Source of the DNA: an uncultured Paracoccaceae bacterium
Lineage (GTDB): Bacteria > Pseudomonadota > Alphaproteobacteria > Rhodobacterales > Rhodobacteraceae
NCBI GenBank assembly: GCA_947502145.1
Contig: CANMYO010000003.1
Coordinates: 124,001-188,000, forward strand
Direction of reading: 5' to 3'
DNA length: 64,000 nt
Shown: positions 29,112 to 36,845 of the stretch, one piece after another
Layout: every line of letters starts with the position of its first letter
Position numbering within the stretch: position 1 is the first letter of the stretch
Program-made: the position numbers and the translations under genes
Notes under the pieces: model-generated
Told to the model about the DNA's origin: nothing
Seen by the model: the letters and a program-made list of their open reading frames with translations, nothing else
The model's database searches: none

Positions 29112-30154
29112 GCGTTGACGACGGCCAGAAATTCATCAACGCGGGCATTTGTCATGGACCAGTCCGTGACCAGCCGACCGGTGAGGATTCCATTTGGATC
29201 GCCCGTCGTTACGTCACCATCTTCAATGTAGTAGACCGCGCCGGCCGCGAGAATGCGTTGGTGATTTGCGCGCGTCGTTTCGAAAAAGATCATGTTTGCG
29301 GCAGGGTCAAACTGCAGCGCGATCCCATCGGCCTTGTCCAGCCCGGCGGCAAGCCGGGCGCAACTGGCGTTGGCGGCCCGGGCCAGGTCAAGCCACAGAT
29401 CATCGGTCAGATAGGCCTGCATCTGCGCGGCGAGATAGCGATGTTTTGAAAACAGATGCGCGCCACGCTTGCGCCGCAACTCGAACTCCCAGGCAAGATC
29501 GGGGTCAAAGATCACGCAGGCCTCTGCGCCAAGCAGACCGTTTTTGGTGCCGCCGAAACTGACCGCATTAACGCCTGCCTTCCAGGTCATGTCGGCAGCT
29601 GTACAGCCAAGCGCTGCAACGGCGTTGGCAAATCTTGCCCCATCCAGGTGGGTACTGAGCCCAAAGTCCCGTGCGACCGCGCAAATGGCCGCGATTTCGT
29701 CCAGGTCGTAGAGTGTTCCGCGTTCTGTGACCTGGGTGATCGACACCGGACCGCGCTGCACGTTATGCACGCCGATCGCCTCTTGCGCGGCGACAACATC
29801 GCGCAGAGCAGCAGCTTTCATCTTGGCATTTGTCGCGGGCACATTGATCAGTTTTGCACCTGCATAGAATTCCGGAGCGTTGCATTCATCCATCTGAATA
29901 TGCGCCATTGGCGTGCAGAATATCGCCTGCCAGGGCTGCGCCATGGTCGCCAGCAACAGGACGTTTGCCGCAGTTCCTGTTGCCACCAGATAGACGGCCG
30001 CCTCGGGTGCCTCAAAGACATCGCGAATCTGGTCCTGCACAGCTTTTGTCAGGGGGTCGTTGCCGTATCCCATGGCGTAGCCGGCGTTCGCCTCACTCAG
30101 CGCGGCCAAAATGCTGGGGTGGGCCGGGCCCGCGTTGTCAGAGGCAAAAAACAT
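29108..30154 (-). CDS. low-specificity L-threonine aldolase (PLP-dependent)
   Basis: A 348-residue fold-type I PLP enzyme that splits threonine to glycine and acetaldehyde. The opening FFASDNAGPAHPSILAALSE, the DGARFANA segment and the PLP-lysine motif VSFGGTKNGLLGAEA are typical, and length fits. The start codon abuts the stop of the YcgN-like gene with no gap, so translation is probably linked. Confidence 0.92.
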   Translation of the reverse strand: MFFASDNAGPAHPSILAALSEANAGYAMGYGNDPLTKAVQDQIRDVFEAPEAAVYLVATGTAANVLLLATMAQPWQAIFCTPMAHIQMDECNAPEFYAGAKLINVPATNAKMKAAALRDVVAAQEAIGVHNVQRGPVSITQVTERGTLYDLDEIAAICAVARDFGLSTHLDGARFANAVAALGCTAADMTWKAGVNAVSFGGTKNGLLGAEACVIFDPDLAWEFELRRKRGAHLFSKHRYLAAQMQAYLTDDLWLDLARAANASCARLAAGLDKADGIALQFDPAANMIFFETTRANHQRILAAGAVYYIEDGDVTTGDPNGILTGRLVTDWSMTNARVDEFLAVVNA

Positions 30155-30625
30155 CTATGTCGGCTCCTCGATGATGTGATCTTCCCAGTCGTCCTCGTCG
30201 ACTTCAAATTCCGGGGTGGTCATGCCCTGAACCGAGACACCGGCGTGGTGCACCGTGTCGGGATCGCCGGACACCAAGGGGTGCCAGTGAAACAACGGTC
30301 GACCTTCGGCCATGAGCCGATAGGCGCAAGTTTGGGGCAGCCAGTACATATTCTGCTCAAGGGTTTTGGGCGTCAGAACGATACATTCGGGGACAAACTG
30401 ATGCCGGATCGGGTATTGGGCACAGAGGCAACTTTCGTCATCAAGCAGACGACAGGCGATGCGGGTCAGGGCGACCTCGCCGGTGTCTTCGTCCTCAAGC
30501 TTGTTCAGGCAACATTTGCCACACCCGTCACAAAGCGCTTCCCACTCGGCCTGATTCAATTTGGTCAAAGGGGTCGTTTCCCAGAACCTTGGGCGTAATC
30601 CCTCGCGGGGAATATCAGCGCACAT
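30155..30625 (-). CDS. YcgN family cysteine-cluster protein (UPF0260)
   Basis: About 156 residues. It contains the cluster ALCDGCGKCCLNKLEDEDTG and later cysteines in IACRLLDDESCLCAQYP and PQTCAYRL, probably binding an Fe-S cluster or zinc. The ATG at 30625 overlaps the ribF end by 11 bp and gives the expected lead into REGLRPRFWETTPL; starts further upstream lie inside ribF. Biochemical function of the family is unknown. It is co-directional with ribF upstream and threonine aldolase downstream. Confidence 0.88.
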   Translation of the reverse strand: MCADIPREGLRPRFWETTPLTKLNQAEWEALCDGCGKCCLNKLEDEDTGEVALTRIACRLLDDESCLCAQYPIRHQFVPECIVLTPKTLEQNMYWLPQTCAYRLMAEGRPLFHWHPLVSGDPDTVHHAGVSVQGMTTPEFEVDEDDWEDHIIEEPT

Positions 30626-31556
30626 TGGCCAGAATGTCCCGCGCCGTGATGCAATCCTGATCCATCTGCGCAATCAGGTTTTCCAGGGCTTCGAATTTCA
30701 GTTCGGGTCTGAGGTATTCCACCAGCGCGACGGATACATGGGCTCCGTAGAGATCCCCCTTGAAGTCGAAAATGAAGGTCTCACAATTGGGTTGGTTAAC
30801 ACCAAATGTCGGACGCACACCAATGGACGCCGCGCCGCCATAGTGGCCCTTGTACGGCCCATCAAGAACATCAATCCGAACCGCATACACACCGAACTTT
30901 GGCGGATGCAGGCCGATGATGGACATATTGGCGGTGGGGTAGCCCAATTCTCGGCCGCGCTGGTCACCGCGGATCACCTCACCCTCGATACGGTGCCAAT
31001 GGCCCAACATCCTTTCAGCATCACGCGGACGTCCCTCGGATAGGGCCGTACGGATCGCGGTTGAACTGACGGGCAGGTCCGAAATATTGACCATGTCTGC
31101 AATGGTCACGCCAAACCCAAGATCATGACCCAGCTGTTGCAAATGGCGCGTGGTGCCGGCGCGGTTCTTGCCAAAACAGAAGTCGGCCCCGACAACGACG
31201 TGTTTCAGCCCCAGCCGGTTGACGATGATCTCCTGCGCAAAGGCATCCGGGGGCAGGGCCGCGAGGGTGGCGTTAAACGGCACCTCGTAAAGTTTCTCGA
31301 CACCGATCTTTTCCAGCCGGTTGGCCTTGGCTTCGGGGTTCATCAGCCGAAACGGCGCATCAGAGCGTGCAAAATAGCTGCGTGGGTGTGGTTCAAAGGT
31401 CATCACGCCAAGGGGGGCGTCAATCCGCTGGGCCACTTCGCGCGCAACGTCAATGACAGCCTGATGGCCGAGATGAACGCCGTCAAAATTGCCGATGGCC
31501 ACGGCAGCCCCCCGGTCACTGGGGTCAAGGTATAGGGTGTCGCGGATGATACGCAT
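30615..31556 (-). CDS. ribF: bifunctional riboflavin kinase/FAD synthetase
   Basis: A 313-residue enzyme that makes FMN and then FAD. The N-terminal adenylyltransferase carries AIGNFDGVHLGHQAVI, GADFCFGKNRAGT and the ISSTxIR-like VSSTAIRTALSEG. The C-terminal riboflavin kinase domain carries RGRELGYPTANM and GVYAVRIDVL, ending with the helix around LRPELKFEALENLIAQM. No FMN riboswitch is visible upstream. The 3' end overlaps the YcgN-like gene. Confidence 0.97.
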   Translation of the reverse strand: MRIIRDTLYLDPSDRGAAVAIGNFDGVHLGHQAVIDVAREVAQRIDAPLGVMTFEPHPRSYFARSDAPFRLMNPEAKANRLEKIGVEKLYEVPFNATLAALPPDAFAQEIIVNRLGLKHVVVGADFCFGKNRAGTTRHLQQLGHDLGFGVTIADMVNISDLPVSSTAIRTALSEGRPRDAERMLGHWHRIEGEVIRGDQRGRELGYPTANMSIIGLHPPKFGVYAVRIDVLDGPYKGHYGGAASIGVRPTFGVNQPNCETFIFDFKGDLYGAHVSVALVEYLRPELKFEALENLIAQMDQDCITARDILANVR

Positions 31557-31636
31557 GGGCTTGCGTAGCGCGGCCTGCGAAAGGGTGCAAGCCGGGCTTT
31601 GCGCCAGTGTCTCTGCCCGTCGCGGGCCGATCGGGA

Positions 31637-32080
31637 TTAGTCGAATTTTGCCGATGGGGCGAGCACCGTCGCCTCGCCAACAAGAACCTTCTTGCCCTTC
31701 ACAAGGCAGCGGGTTTCCATCTTGACCCGCCGCTTGCTGTAGTCGATTTCCATCACTTCAACTTCGGCGGTAACACGGTCGCCGGGTCGCACGGGGGCCA
31801 GAAACTTCAGCGATTGCCCCAAATAGACTGTGCCATGACCAGGTAATTGTTCCCCGATGACCGCCGAGACGAGTCCGGCAGTTAGCATTCCATGGGCAAT
31901 ACGGCCTTCAAATATGGTGTCCTGAGCGTATTCGTCGTCCAGATGGACCGGGTTCCGGTCGGTCGAGATTTCGGCGAAAAGTTCGATGTCCCGGTCAGTT
32001 ACGACCTTGGACAGCGACCGCACCATACCGACGGCGATATCTTCAATGACGATCGTTCCACGCGGTGCGTTGTCCAACAT
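31637..32080 (-). CDS. MaoC family dehydratase (hot-dog fold)
   Basis: About 147 residues. The hydratase motif TDRDIELFAEISTDRNPVHLD contains the conserved Asp and His, and FEGRIAHGMLTAGLVSAVIG is the second conserved block. It probably hydrates or dehydrates an enoyl-CoA-type substrate. The ATG at 32080 is favoured over the one at 32092 because GGAG lies 7 bases before it. Neighbours (ribF, a HAD protein) do not indicate a pathway. Confidence 0.92.
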   Translation of the reverse strand: MLDNAPRGTIVIEDIAVGMVRSLSKVVTDRDIELFAEISTDRNPVHLDDEYAQDTIFEGRIAHGMLTAGLVSAVIGEQLPGHGTVYLGQSLKFLAPVRPGDRVTAEVEVMEIDYSKRRVKMETRCLVKGKKVLVGEATVLAPSAKFD

Positions 32081-32171
32081 CCCGGTCTCCATGAGGTAAC
32101 AAAAGGTCCGATAGGGCAGAAATCTTGAAACTTAATTACTTTGCAAGCGCAGAAAGTCAAGTGATTCTCGT

Positions 32172-33047
32172 CTAGCGAAGATGACCAATCGTAAAGGTTG
32201 CCGAGACCTGGTGATCTTGCAGGAATTGATCAAGCAGGCTGGGGTCGGGGTTTGTCACCGTTTTGGTTTCCTTTGCGGCCAGGCCGCCGGATATGAACAA
32301 TGTATCAAGGTCTTCTTGTTGGCCGCCCAGGATGTCGGTGTGGATGCCATCGCCGATACAGATGATATTGGGATCTGCGCCAATATCTGCGATGGCATTC
32401 AACCGACGCCGGGCGAGGTCATAGATTGGCGGATGAGGCTTGCCGAAATAGAGGCTTTGCCCGCCCATATCGGTGTAAAGCTGCGCCAGGGCCCCGGCGC
32501 ACCATTCGCGCACATCGCCACGGTCCACGACGATATCGGGATTGGCGCAGAGCAGCGGTAACCCCATTTGCTTGGCGAGCAGAAAGTCCGCGCGATTGAC
32601 GTCCGGGTCGGCGAGCGGATCAAATGGACCACAGCAGACGATGCCCTCGGCCTCGGCCAGAGGCACTTTGACAATCTCGACCGGGTTTTCGATGATCTTG
32701 AGGGGTTTGAAGAAATCATCGTCACGGGGGCTTTCGCCCATGAACCAGACCTTGTTGCCAACCGCGCCGAGATACATCGCCGCCCGGGCAGAATCGCCAG
32801 AGGTCGCGATTGCGTCCCAGGAATCGGTGGGGATGCCAAAGCCTTCGATCTGTTTTGCAACGGAATCCCAGGGGCGGGGCGAGTTTGTGACCAGCACAAC
32901 TTTGCCACCGCGGCTGCGATAAGACTGCATTGCAGTTACGGCTGCGGGCAGGGCGGCAATGCCGTTGTGCATACATCCCCAGAGGTCGACAAATGCGGCG
33001 TCGTACTGATCTGAGATGTCGTGGAAGGTGTCGATAATCTGGGACAT
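32172..33047 (-). CDS. TIGR01459-type HAD-superfamily hydrolase (NagD-like)
   Basis: A 291-residue predicted phosphatase. The HAD motif I is FVDLWGCMHNG, with Asp at the nucleophile place but Leu-Trp where DxD is usual; this variant is normal for the TIGR01459 group. Motif II is VLVTNSPRP and motif III/IV is YFGKPHPPIYDLA plus CIGDGIHTDILGG. The ATG at 33047 has GGAGG upstream. A longer in-frame start exists but would run across the G-rich intergenic repeat at 33138-33155. Substrate unknown. Confidence 0.9.
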   Translation of the reverse strand: MSQIIDTFHDISDQYDAAFVDLWGCMHNGIAALPAAVTAMQSYRSRGGKVVLVTNSPRPWDSVAKQIEGFGIPTDSWDAIATSGDSARAAMYLGAVGNKVWFMGESPRDDDFFKPLKIIENPVEIVKVPLAEAEGIVCCGPFDPLADPDVNRADFLLAKQMGLPLLCANPDIVVDRGDVREWCAGALAQLYTDMGGQSLYFGKPHPPIYDLARRRLNAIADIGADPNIICIGDGIHTDILGGQQEDLDTLFISGGLAAKETKTVTNPDPSLLDQFLQDHQVSATFTIGHLR

Positions 33048-33137
33048 GGGGCCTCCGAAGGTATGCGGCAGGCCTATCAGATCAGTCGTTTGGTGCAAGT
33101 CGGGACGGGGATGACGCTGTTGCGCTGACGCGCAAGG

Positions 33138-33155
33138 CGCCCCACCCACCGTCCC
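33138..33155. repeat. dispersed 18-bp G/C-skewed intergenic repeat, copy 1
   Basis: CGCCCCACCCACCGTCCC occurs here and again at 42812-42829. Both copies lie within 10 bp of the 3' end of a minus-strand gene (ppaC here, purK there), and both have TGACGCGC a few bases away. Read on the minus strand it is a run of G tracts just behind the stop codon. Confidence 0.6.
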
Positions 33156-33163
33156 GCGGGCGT

Positions 33164-34081
33164 TCAGACCTTCAGATTCGGGATGATCTGTTTCTTACGG
33201 CTCATCACGCCAGGCAAAACAACGGTATCCCCCGCCGTATCCGCACCAAAGGAGGCTTGGGCCACGGATTTGGTCAGCGCGTTTGGCAGCAACATCGTGG
33301 CCTCTTCCTTCAGGATATCGACAACAAAAAGCAGCACCTGATCTACACCGTCCTGATCCGCAACCGTTGCCATGCTGTCCATGAGCGAGGCCTTGCGATC
33401 CAGGATGATCTGCGGCGCGGTCGTTTCAAGCACGGAGACGCGGAACTTGGTGTCACCAACCGCGTATTCCTTGCTGTCCATGCGCAGAAGCTCTGCATCT
33501 GAAAAGGCCGAGATATCGGACTTGGCTTCAAACATCTCTGACGCATAAGCGTCTATATCAAGATTCAGATCGGCAGCGAGTTGTTCTGCCAGAGCCTTGT
33601 CAGTGGCTGTTGTTGTGGGCGAGCGGAAGGCCAGCGTGTCCGACAGGATGCAGGACAGCATCAGCCCCTTGATGCCGTCCGGCATATGCTGTGCATGCGC
33701 GCCCATCAGTTGGTGCTGAATCGTCGCGGTGCAGGCCAATGGGCGTACCGTGATGTCAATTGGACCTTTGGTTTCCAGGCCACCGACCAGTTTGTGGTGG
33801 TCGATGATGGCTGTCACATTTGCCGCGTTGATATTCGCGGGCAGTTCAGCGGGATTGTTGGTGTCAACGATGACGCAATCCTGATCGTCAGCGACATCCG
33901 CGATCACGTCGGGCAGAACAAAGCCCCAGCGCTGGGCAACAAACAGGGCTTCGGTATTCGGAGTGCCAAGCAGTTTGGCCTGTGCATCCACGCCTTGTTG
34001 GGTGAGAAACCATTCCCAAATCAAGGCAGAGCCGGTGCTGTCGGTGTCGGGGGCTTTGTGGCCAAAAACAAAAGTGGTCAT
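33164..34081 (-). CDS. ppaC: manganese-dependent inorganic pyrophosphatase (family II, DHH)
   Basis: A 305-residue enzyme that hydrolyses pyrophosphate and so drives biosynthesis. DHH-phosphoesterase motifs are FGHKAPDTDSTGSAL, VIVDTNNPAEL and IIDHHKLVGG. The C-terminal DHHA2 domain ends SRKKQIIPNLKV, with the substrate-binding SRKKQ. Length is normal. A 312-bp region with an unusual leader separates its start from the next plus-strand gene. Confidence 0.96.
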   Translation of the reverse strand: MTTFVFGHKAPDTDSTGSALIWEWFLTQQGVDAQAKLLGTPNTEALFVAQRWGFVLPDVIADVADDQDCVIVDTNNPAELPANINAANVTAIIDHHKLVGGLETKGPIDITVRPLACTATIQHQLMGAHAQHMPDGIKGLMLSCILSDTLAFRSPTTTATDKALAEQLAADLNLDIDAYASEMFEAKSDISAFSDAELLRMDSKEYAVGDTKFRVSVLETTAPQIILDRKASLMDSMATVADQDGVDQVLLFVVDILKEEATMLLPNALTKSVAQASFGADTAGDTVVLPGVMSRKKQIIPNLKV

Positions 34082-34166
34082 GCGCGGTGCCTTTCAGCGG
34101 AAATGCGAGGAATCGCGCGCGTTATAGGTCTGTGCCACCGCGGTGTCACCCCTCGCGCAGCAGTGT

Positions 34167-34195
34167 TTGACGGTTCACTGGCCGAATGGTAGATT
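34167..34195 (+). promoter_or_regulatory. sigma70-type promoter
   Basis: TTGACG (34167-34172), exactly 17 bp, then TAGATT (34190-34195). Transcription would start near 34202 and run through two minigenes and a hairpin towards the small basic protein at 34394. Confidence 0.6.
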
Positions 34196-34223
34196 GTGAG
34201 CACCCAAAAGGAGGAACCTGACG

Positions 34224-34241
34224 ATGGACCTGACCGCTTAG
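34224..34241 (+). CDS. five-codon leader minigene MDLTA
   Basis: ATG GAC CTG ACC GCT TAG, preceded by AAGGAGGA at 34208-34215 with an ideal 8-base spacing. The ribosome-binding site is among the strongest in the window, yet the frame closes after five codons. It is best read as a regulatory leader peptide; expression is inferred. Confidence 0.4.
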   Translation: MDLTA

Positions 34242-34304
34242 AACCGCTCAACCCCGTTTTGGCGCTGTGATGCGCCGTTCCCGATCTTGAGGAGTGCCCC
34301 AGCA

Positions 34305-34322
34305 ATGGACCAGCAAATCTGA
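34305..34322 (+). CDS. five-codon leader minigene MDQQI
   Basis: ATG GAC CAG CAA ATC TGA, preceded by GAGGAG at 34289-34294 with a 10-base spacing. It is the second five-codon frame on the same predicted leader and has the same opening (ATG GAC). No other open frame of note is seen here. Confidence 0.35.
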   Translation: MDQQI

Positions 34323-34343
34323 ACGCCAATTCTGGCGATCCTT

Positions 34344-34367
34344 GGCCTTTGTTCAAAGGCCGCTTTT
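34344..34367 (+). terminator. terminator-like hairpin in leader (possible attenuator)
   Basis: GGCCTTTG (34344-34351) and CAAAGGCC (34354-34361) form an 8-bp palindrome, followed by GCTTTT. It lies between the second minigene and the ATG at 34394, so it could end transcription early. The short loop and short T run make this tentative. Confidence 0.4.
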
Positions 34368-34393
34368 CCAATGTCTTGAAGATGGAGCACCAA

Positions 34394-34579
34394 ATGCCCC
34401 GTAAAACAAAATCGCCGCGCAAGGCGGCTCAACGCCCGACCTCTGTTGAAACCGCGCGCCGCGCGGCTGCCCGCAAACAGGTCACGCCCGGTCAAACCCG
34501 ACCCCATGACAATCTGAACCGCGACACACGTCGCAATATCAGGCCACCAAAATTCCCCGGACGTCTGGGAGGCCGTTAA
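34394..34579 (+). CDS. small highly basic protein, unknown function
   Basis: 61 residues, rich in Arg, Lys, Pro and Thr (opening MPRKTKSPRKAAQRPTSVET, later TRPHDNLNRDTRRNI). It has no hydrophobic segment and resembles an intrinsically disordered nucleic-acid-binding or ribosome-associated protein, but no family is recognised. GGAG lies 9 bases before the ATG. It is expressed from its own leader region (promoter at 34167) and closed by a strong terminator, which supports a real monocistronic gene. Confidence 0.65.
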   Translation: MPRKTKSPRKAAQRPTSVETARRAAARKQVTPGQTRPHDNLNRDTRRNIRPPKFPGRLGGR

Positions 34580-34586
34580 GAACGTC

Positions 34587-34617
34587 GCCCCGCCCGCGCG
34601 TCGGGCGGGGCTTGTAG
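34587..34617 (+). terminator. terminator of the small basic protein gene
   Basis: A perfect 10-bp stem GCCCCGCCCG/CGGGCGGGGC around CGCGT (34587-34611), followed by TTGTAGTTT. It lies 7 bp past the stop codon. Confidence 0.75.
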
Positions 34618-34646
34618 TTTGCGAGGAATTCCCGTGATGTATCGGC

Positions 34647-35297
34647 ATGGTGAAAGAAGCCGAACTCTACCCCCCGGTGAAGGCACATTTGACCCGCGCA
34701 GGATGGCAGGTCAAAGGCGAAGTCGGTGCCGCTGACGTTGTCGGGCGGCGCGGTGACGATATTCTTGTTGTTGAGCTGAAACTGGGATTTTCACTCGCGT
34801 TGTTCCATCAGGGGATCGCGCGTCTTGCATTGACGGATCTTGTTTACCTCGCCGTGCCCGCCGGCGGAAAGACAAAGGCGCTGAAAGCCAATGTCGCGCT
34901 GGCGCGCCGGTTGGGGTTGGGGGTTTTGACAGTGCGTTTGCGCGACGGGTTCGTCGAAGTGCTTGCCGACCCGGGCCCTTATGCGCCGCGCAAGTCCAGA
35001 AAAAAGACGGCGCGGCTGTTAAAGGCGTTTGAGCGGCTCGATGGTGATCCAAATGATGGCGGAGCGACGCGCCACGGCATTGTCACCGGCTATCGGCAGG
35101 ATGCGGTGAAATGCGCAAGATTTCTGGCGGTGCATGGGCCCAGCAAGGGGTCAACAGTGAAGGACTGGGCCGAAGTGCCGGCAGCGACACGGATCATGGC
35201 TGACGATCACTATGGTTGGTTCACGCGGGTCAGCCGTGGTGTGTATGGATTGACGGAGGCCGGTCGCGAAGGGCTAAGCGATTGGGGTGACACCTAG
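34647..35297 (+). CDS. DUF2161 domain protein, predicted PD-(D/E)XK phosphodiesterase
   Basis: A 216-residue protein. The N-terminal half has the nuclease-like core EAELYPPVKAHLTRAG, then GAADVVGRRGDDILVVELK, which fits an E...D...E-x-K metal site. The C-terminal half looks like a winged-helix or DNA-binding region (DWAEVPAATRIMADDHYGWF, VYGLTEAGREGL). Family members are annotated as putative phosphodiesterases; no substrate is known. It is convergent with the TraB/GumN gene, with 2 bp between the stops. Confidence 0.82.
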   Translation: MVKEAELYPPVKAHLTRAGWQVKGEVGAADVVGRRGDDILVVELKLGFSLALFHQGIARLALTDLVYLAVPAGGKTKALKANVALARRLGLGVLTVRLRDGFVEVLADPGPYAPRKSRKKTARLLKAFERLDGDPNDGGATRHGIVTGYRQDAVKCARFLAVHGPSKGSTVKDWAEVPAATRIMADDHYGWFTRVSRGVYGLTEAGREGLSDWGDT

Positions 35298-35299
35298 GC

Positions 35300-36292
35300 T
35301 CAGTCGATTTGCCGGATGGTCCAACCCTTTGCCTCTAGCAGGCGCAATACGCCATGTTCACCGGGCAGATGTGCTGCGCCGACGGCAATGACAATCCGGG
35401 AATTTGATGTAGCGGCGGCTTCGATGTCATCAATCCATGCGATGTTGCGATCAATCAGGACGTATTGCTCGGTTTCAAGAAACAGCGCGTCGGCACGGGC
35501 CGGGTCAAGACCGGGAATGTCGCGGGCGGCGATGCGGGAGGCCTCCCAGATCTCGGCAATATTTCCTGCAAAGTAGCTGTTCAACATGGCGACGAACATT
35601 GCGGATTGGTGCGCGGTGGGGAGCAGGCCAAGTTTCAGCGCTTCGATCTGTTCTTCCTGCGTGTCCTTGCGCATGATTTCGAACAACGTATCCCAGGGCT
35701 CAAGCGCTTTGATCGGCACGCCTGCGGCAGCGGCGGAAGACATCAGCATGTGATCAAGACCGCGCGCGCCAGCTGCAAGGTCAGGCATCGCGCAGGCTGG
35801 AATTGCGAGTGTCAGCGCCAGATACCACGGCTGCATTTTGGCCGCCAGAAACGGCGGGATTGACCGGTCGCGGACAGCCTGTGCCAAGGCTTGCCAGGTG
35901 GCATCGTCCAGCATTTCGGGAAGGGTCGGGCCGTCGGTAATAAAAACTAGGTCTGGATCTGTCGTCAGCGCCGATTGCATCTGTGCCTCTTCCAGCGGGC
36001 CCGCCTCGACAAGCAGCAGGTCGGCGCCGACGATCAGCGATTCAACACGGGCGTGGATCGGATCAAGGCGCGGGTCATAGATGTGCATCGTACCAATCAG
36101 GATCAGGCTGTCGTCATCGCGGGTGGCCTGCCACAATAGCCCTTGGGCATAAGGTGTATTGGCTACCACAACATCAATCTGGGCCCTGTCCCCGACTGAT
36201 AGGGTCTCAAGATAATCCTGGCCAGTGCAAAGTGCGGCAAGGACGGACGGGTTTGCCAGCAGGGCAAGAGCGAGCAGAAAGTTGCGGACCAT
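35300..36292 (-). CDS. TraB/GumN family protein
   Basis: 330 residues with a signal peptide (MVRNFLLALALLANPSVLAAL). TraB/GumN motifs are LILIGTMHIYDPRL, LLLVEAGPL and the C-terminal AVGAAHLPGEHGVLRLLEAKG. The conserved GxxH pairs and Glu suggest a metal-dependent hydrolase or protease related to Tiki, acting outside the cytoplasm; this is known for animal relatives only. It is co-directional with the small hypothetical gene 30 bp upstream. Confidence 0.88.
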   Translation of the reverse strand: MVRNFLLALALLANPSVLAALCTGQDYLETLSVGDRAQIDVVVANTPYAQGLLWQATRDDDSLILIGTMHIYDPRLDPIHARVESLIVGADLLLVEAGPLEEAQMQSALTTDPDLVFITDGPTLPEMLDDATWQALAQAVRDRSIPPFLAAKMQPWYLALTLAIPACAMPDLAAGARGLDHMLMSSAAAAGVPIKALEPWDTLFEIMRKDTQEEQIEALKLGLLPTAHQSAMFVAMLNSYFAGNIAEIWEASRIAARDIPGLDPARADALFLETEQYVLIDRNIAWIDDIEAAATSNSRIVIAVGAAHLPGEHGVLRLLEAKGWTIRQID

Positions 36293-36322
36293 TTGACAGC
36301 CTATCTGAAGGCCCGGGCCAAG

Positions 36323-36688
36323 TTAGCCTGGGCGATTGGTTAGGATCATACGCTGCCCCAACCGGATGAGAAACCGGCCAAGGGCATCACGGATCGCGTT
36401 TCTTGGTTCCGGCACAACATAAAGATGGCGCGCCGGTTCGGCTGCGATGCGGGCAAAGGGGCGCTGTTCAACCAGCGGCATCGGTGGCCAGCCGGGCGTC
36501 GCAGCGATGCGCAGATCAAGCGGTTCGGGTCTGGTGCGCCGAACTTTCGGACGCGGGACAGGTGTCGATGATGGGCCGATCTTGTGATCGGTGAAAATAA
36601 ACGGGGGATGCATGGAACAAGGTCCTGAAATCGTCGGAATGGTCGGATGAAGGGCAGCTGCAACAGCGCCCAAAACAATGCAGGGCAC
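36323..36688 (-). CDS. hypothetical protein with hydrophobic N-terminus
   Basis: 121 residues if it starts at the GTG at 36688, or 96 from the ATG at 36613, which has AGGA 9 bases upstream. The longer form begins with a hydrophobic segment (PCIVLGAVAAALHP) and would be membrane-tethered. The remainder is Pro/Arg-rich (STPVPRPKVRRTRPEPLDL) and ends with a conserved-looking AIRDALGRFLIRLGQRMIL. Codon use in the C-terminal two-thirds looks like real coding. The GTG shares a base with the stop of an 11-codon leader frame (TAGTG), which would couple the two. No family recognised. Confidence 0.55.
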   Translation of the reverse strand: MPCIVLGAVAAALHPTIPTISGPCSMHPPFIFTDHKIGPSSTPVPRPKVRRTRPEPLDLRIAATPGWPPMPLVEQRPFARIAAEPARHLYVVPEPRNAIRDALGRFLIRLGQRMILTNRPG

Positions 36689-36723
36689 TACCAGCGGGTG
36701 CTGAGAAGATCCTTTATGTGCAT
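36688..36723 (-). CDS. 11-codon leader frame MHIKDLLSTRW
   Basis: The ATG at 36723 has a near-perfect AAAGGAG 7 bases upstream, but the frame ends after 11 codons with TAG. That TAG overlaps the GTG start of the next frame by one base. It may be a leader peptide that delivers ribosomes to the downstream start. A sequencing or natural frameshift is the alternative, since the next frame continues plausibly as protein. Confidence 0.35.
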   Translation of the reverse strand: MHIKDLLSTRW

Positions 36724-36845
36724 TGTTTACTCCTTTGATTCGCGATTTGCGTAGGCGTTGTTAACGCGATGATCGTGCAATCGCCAAGAACTTTTTGGTC
36801 GGACCATGGGGCAGGGCTGAATTGTGCCCTCGTGGTCACGTGCGA

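Noticed and set aside
34078-34648. Two minus-strand frames across the ppaC upstream region
   Set aside because: Composition is non-coding, and they run across a good plus-strand promoter, small gene and terminator.
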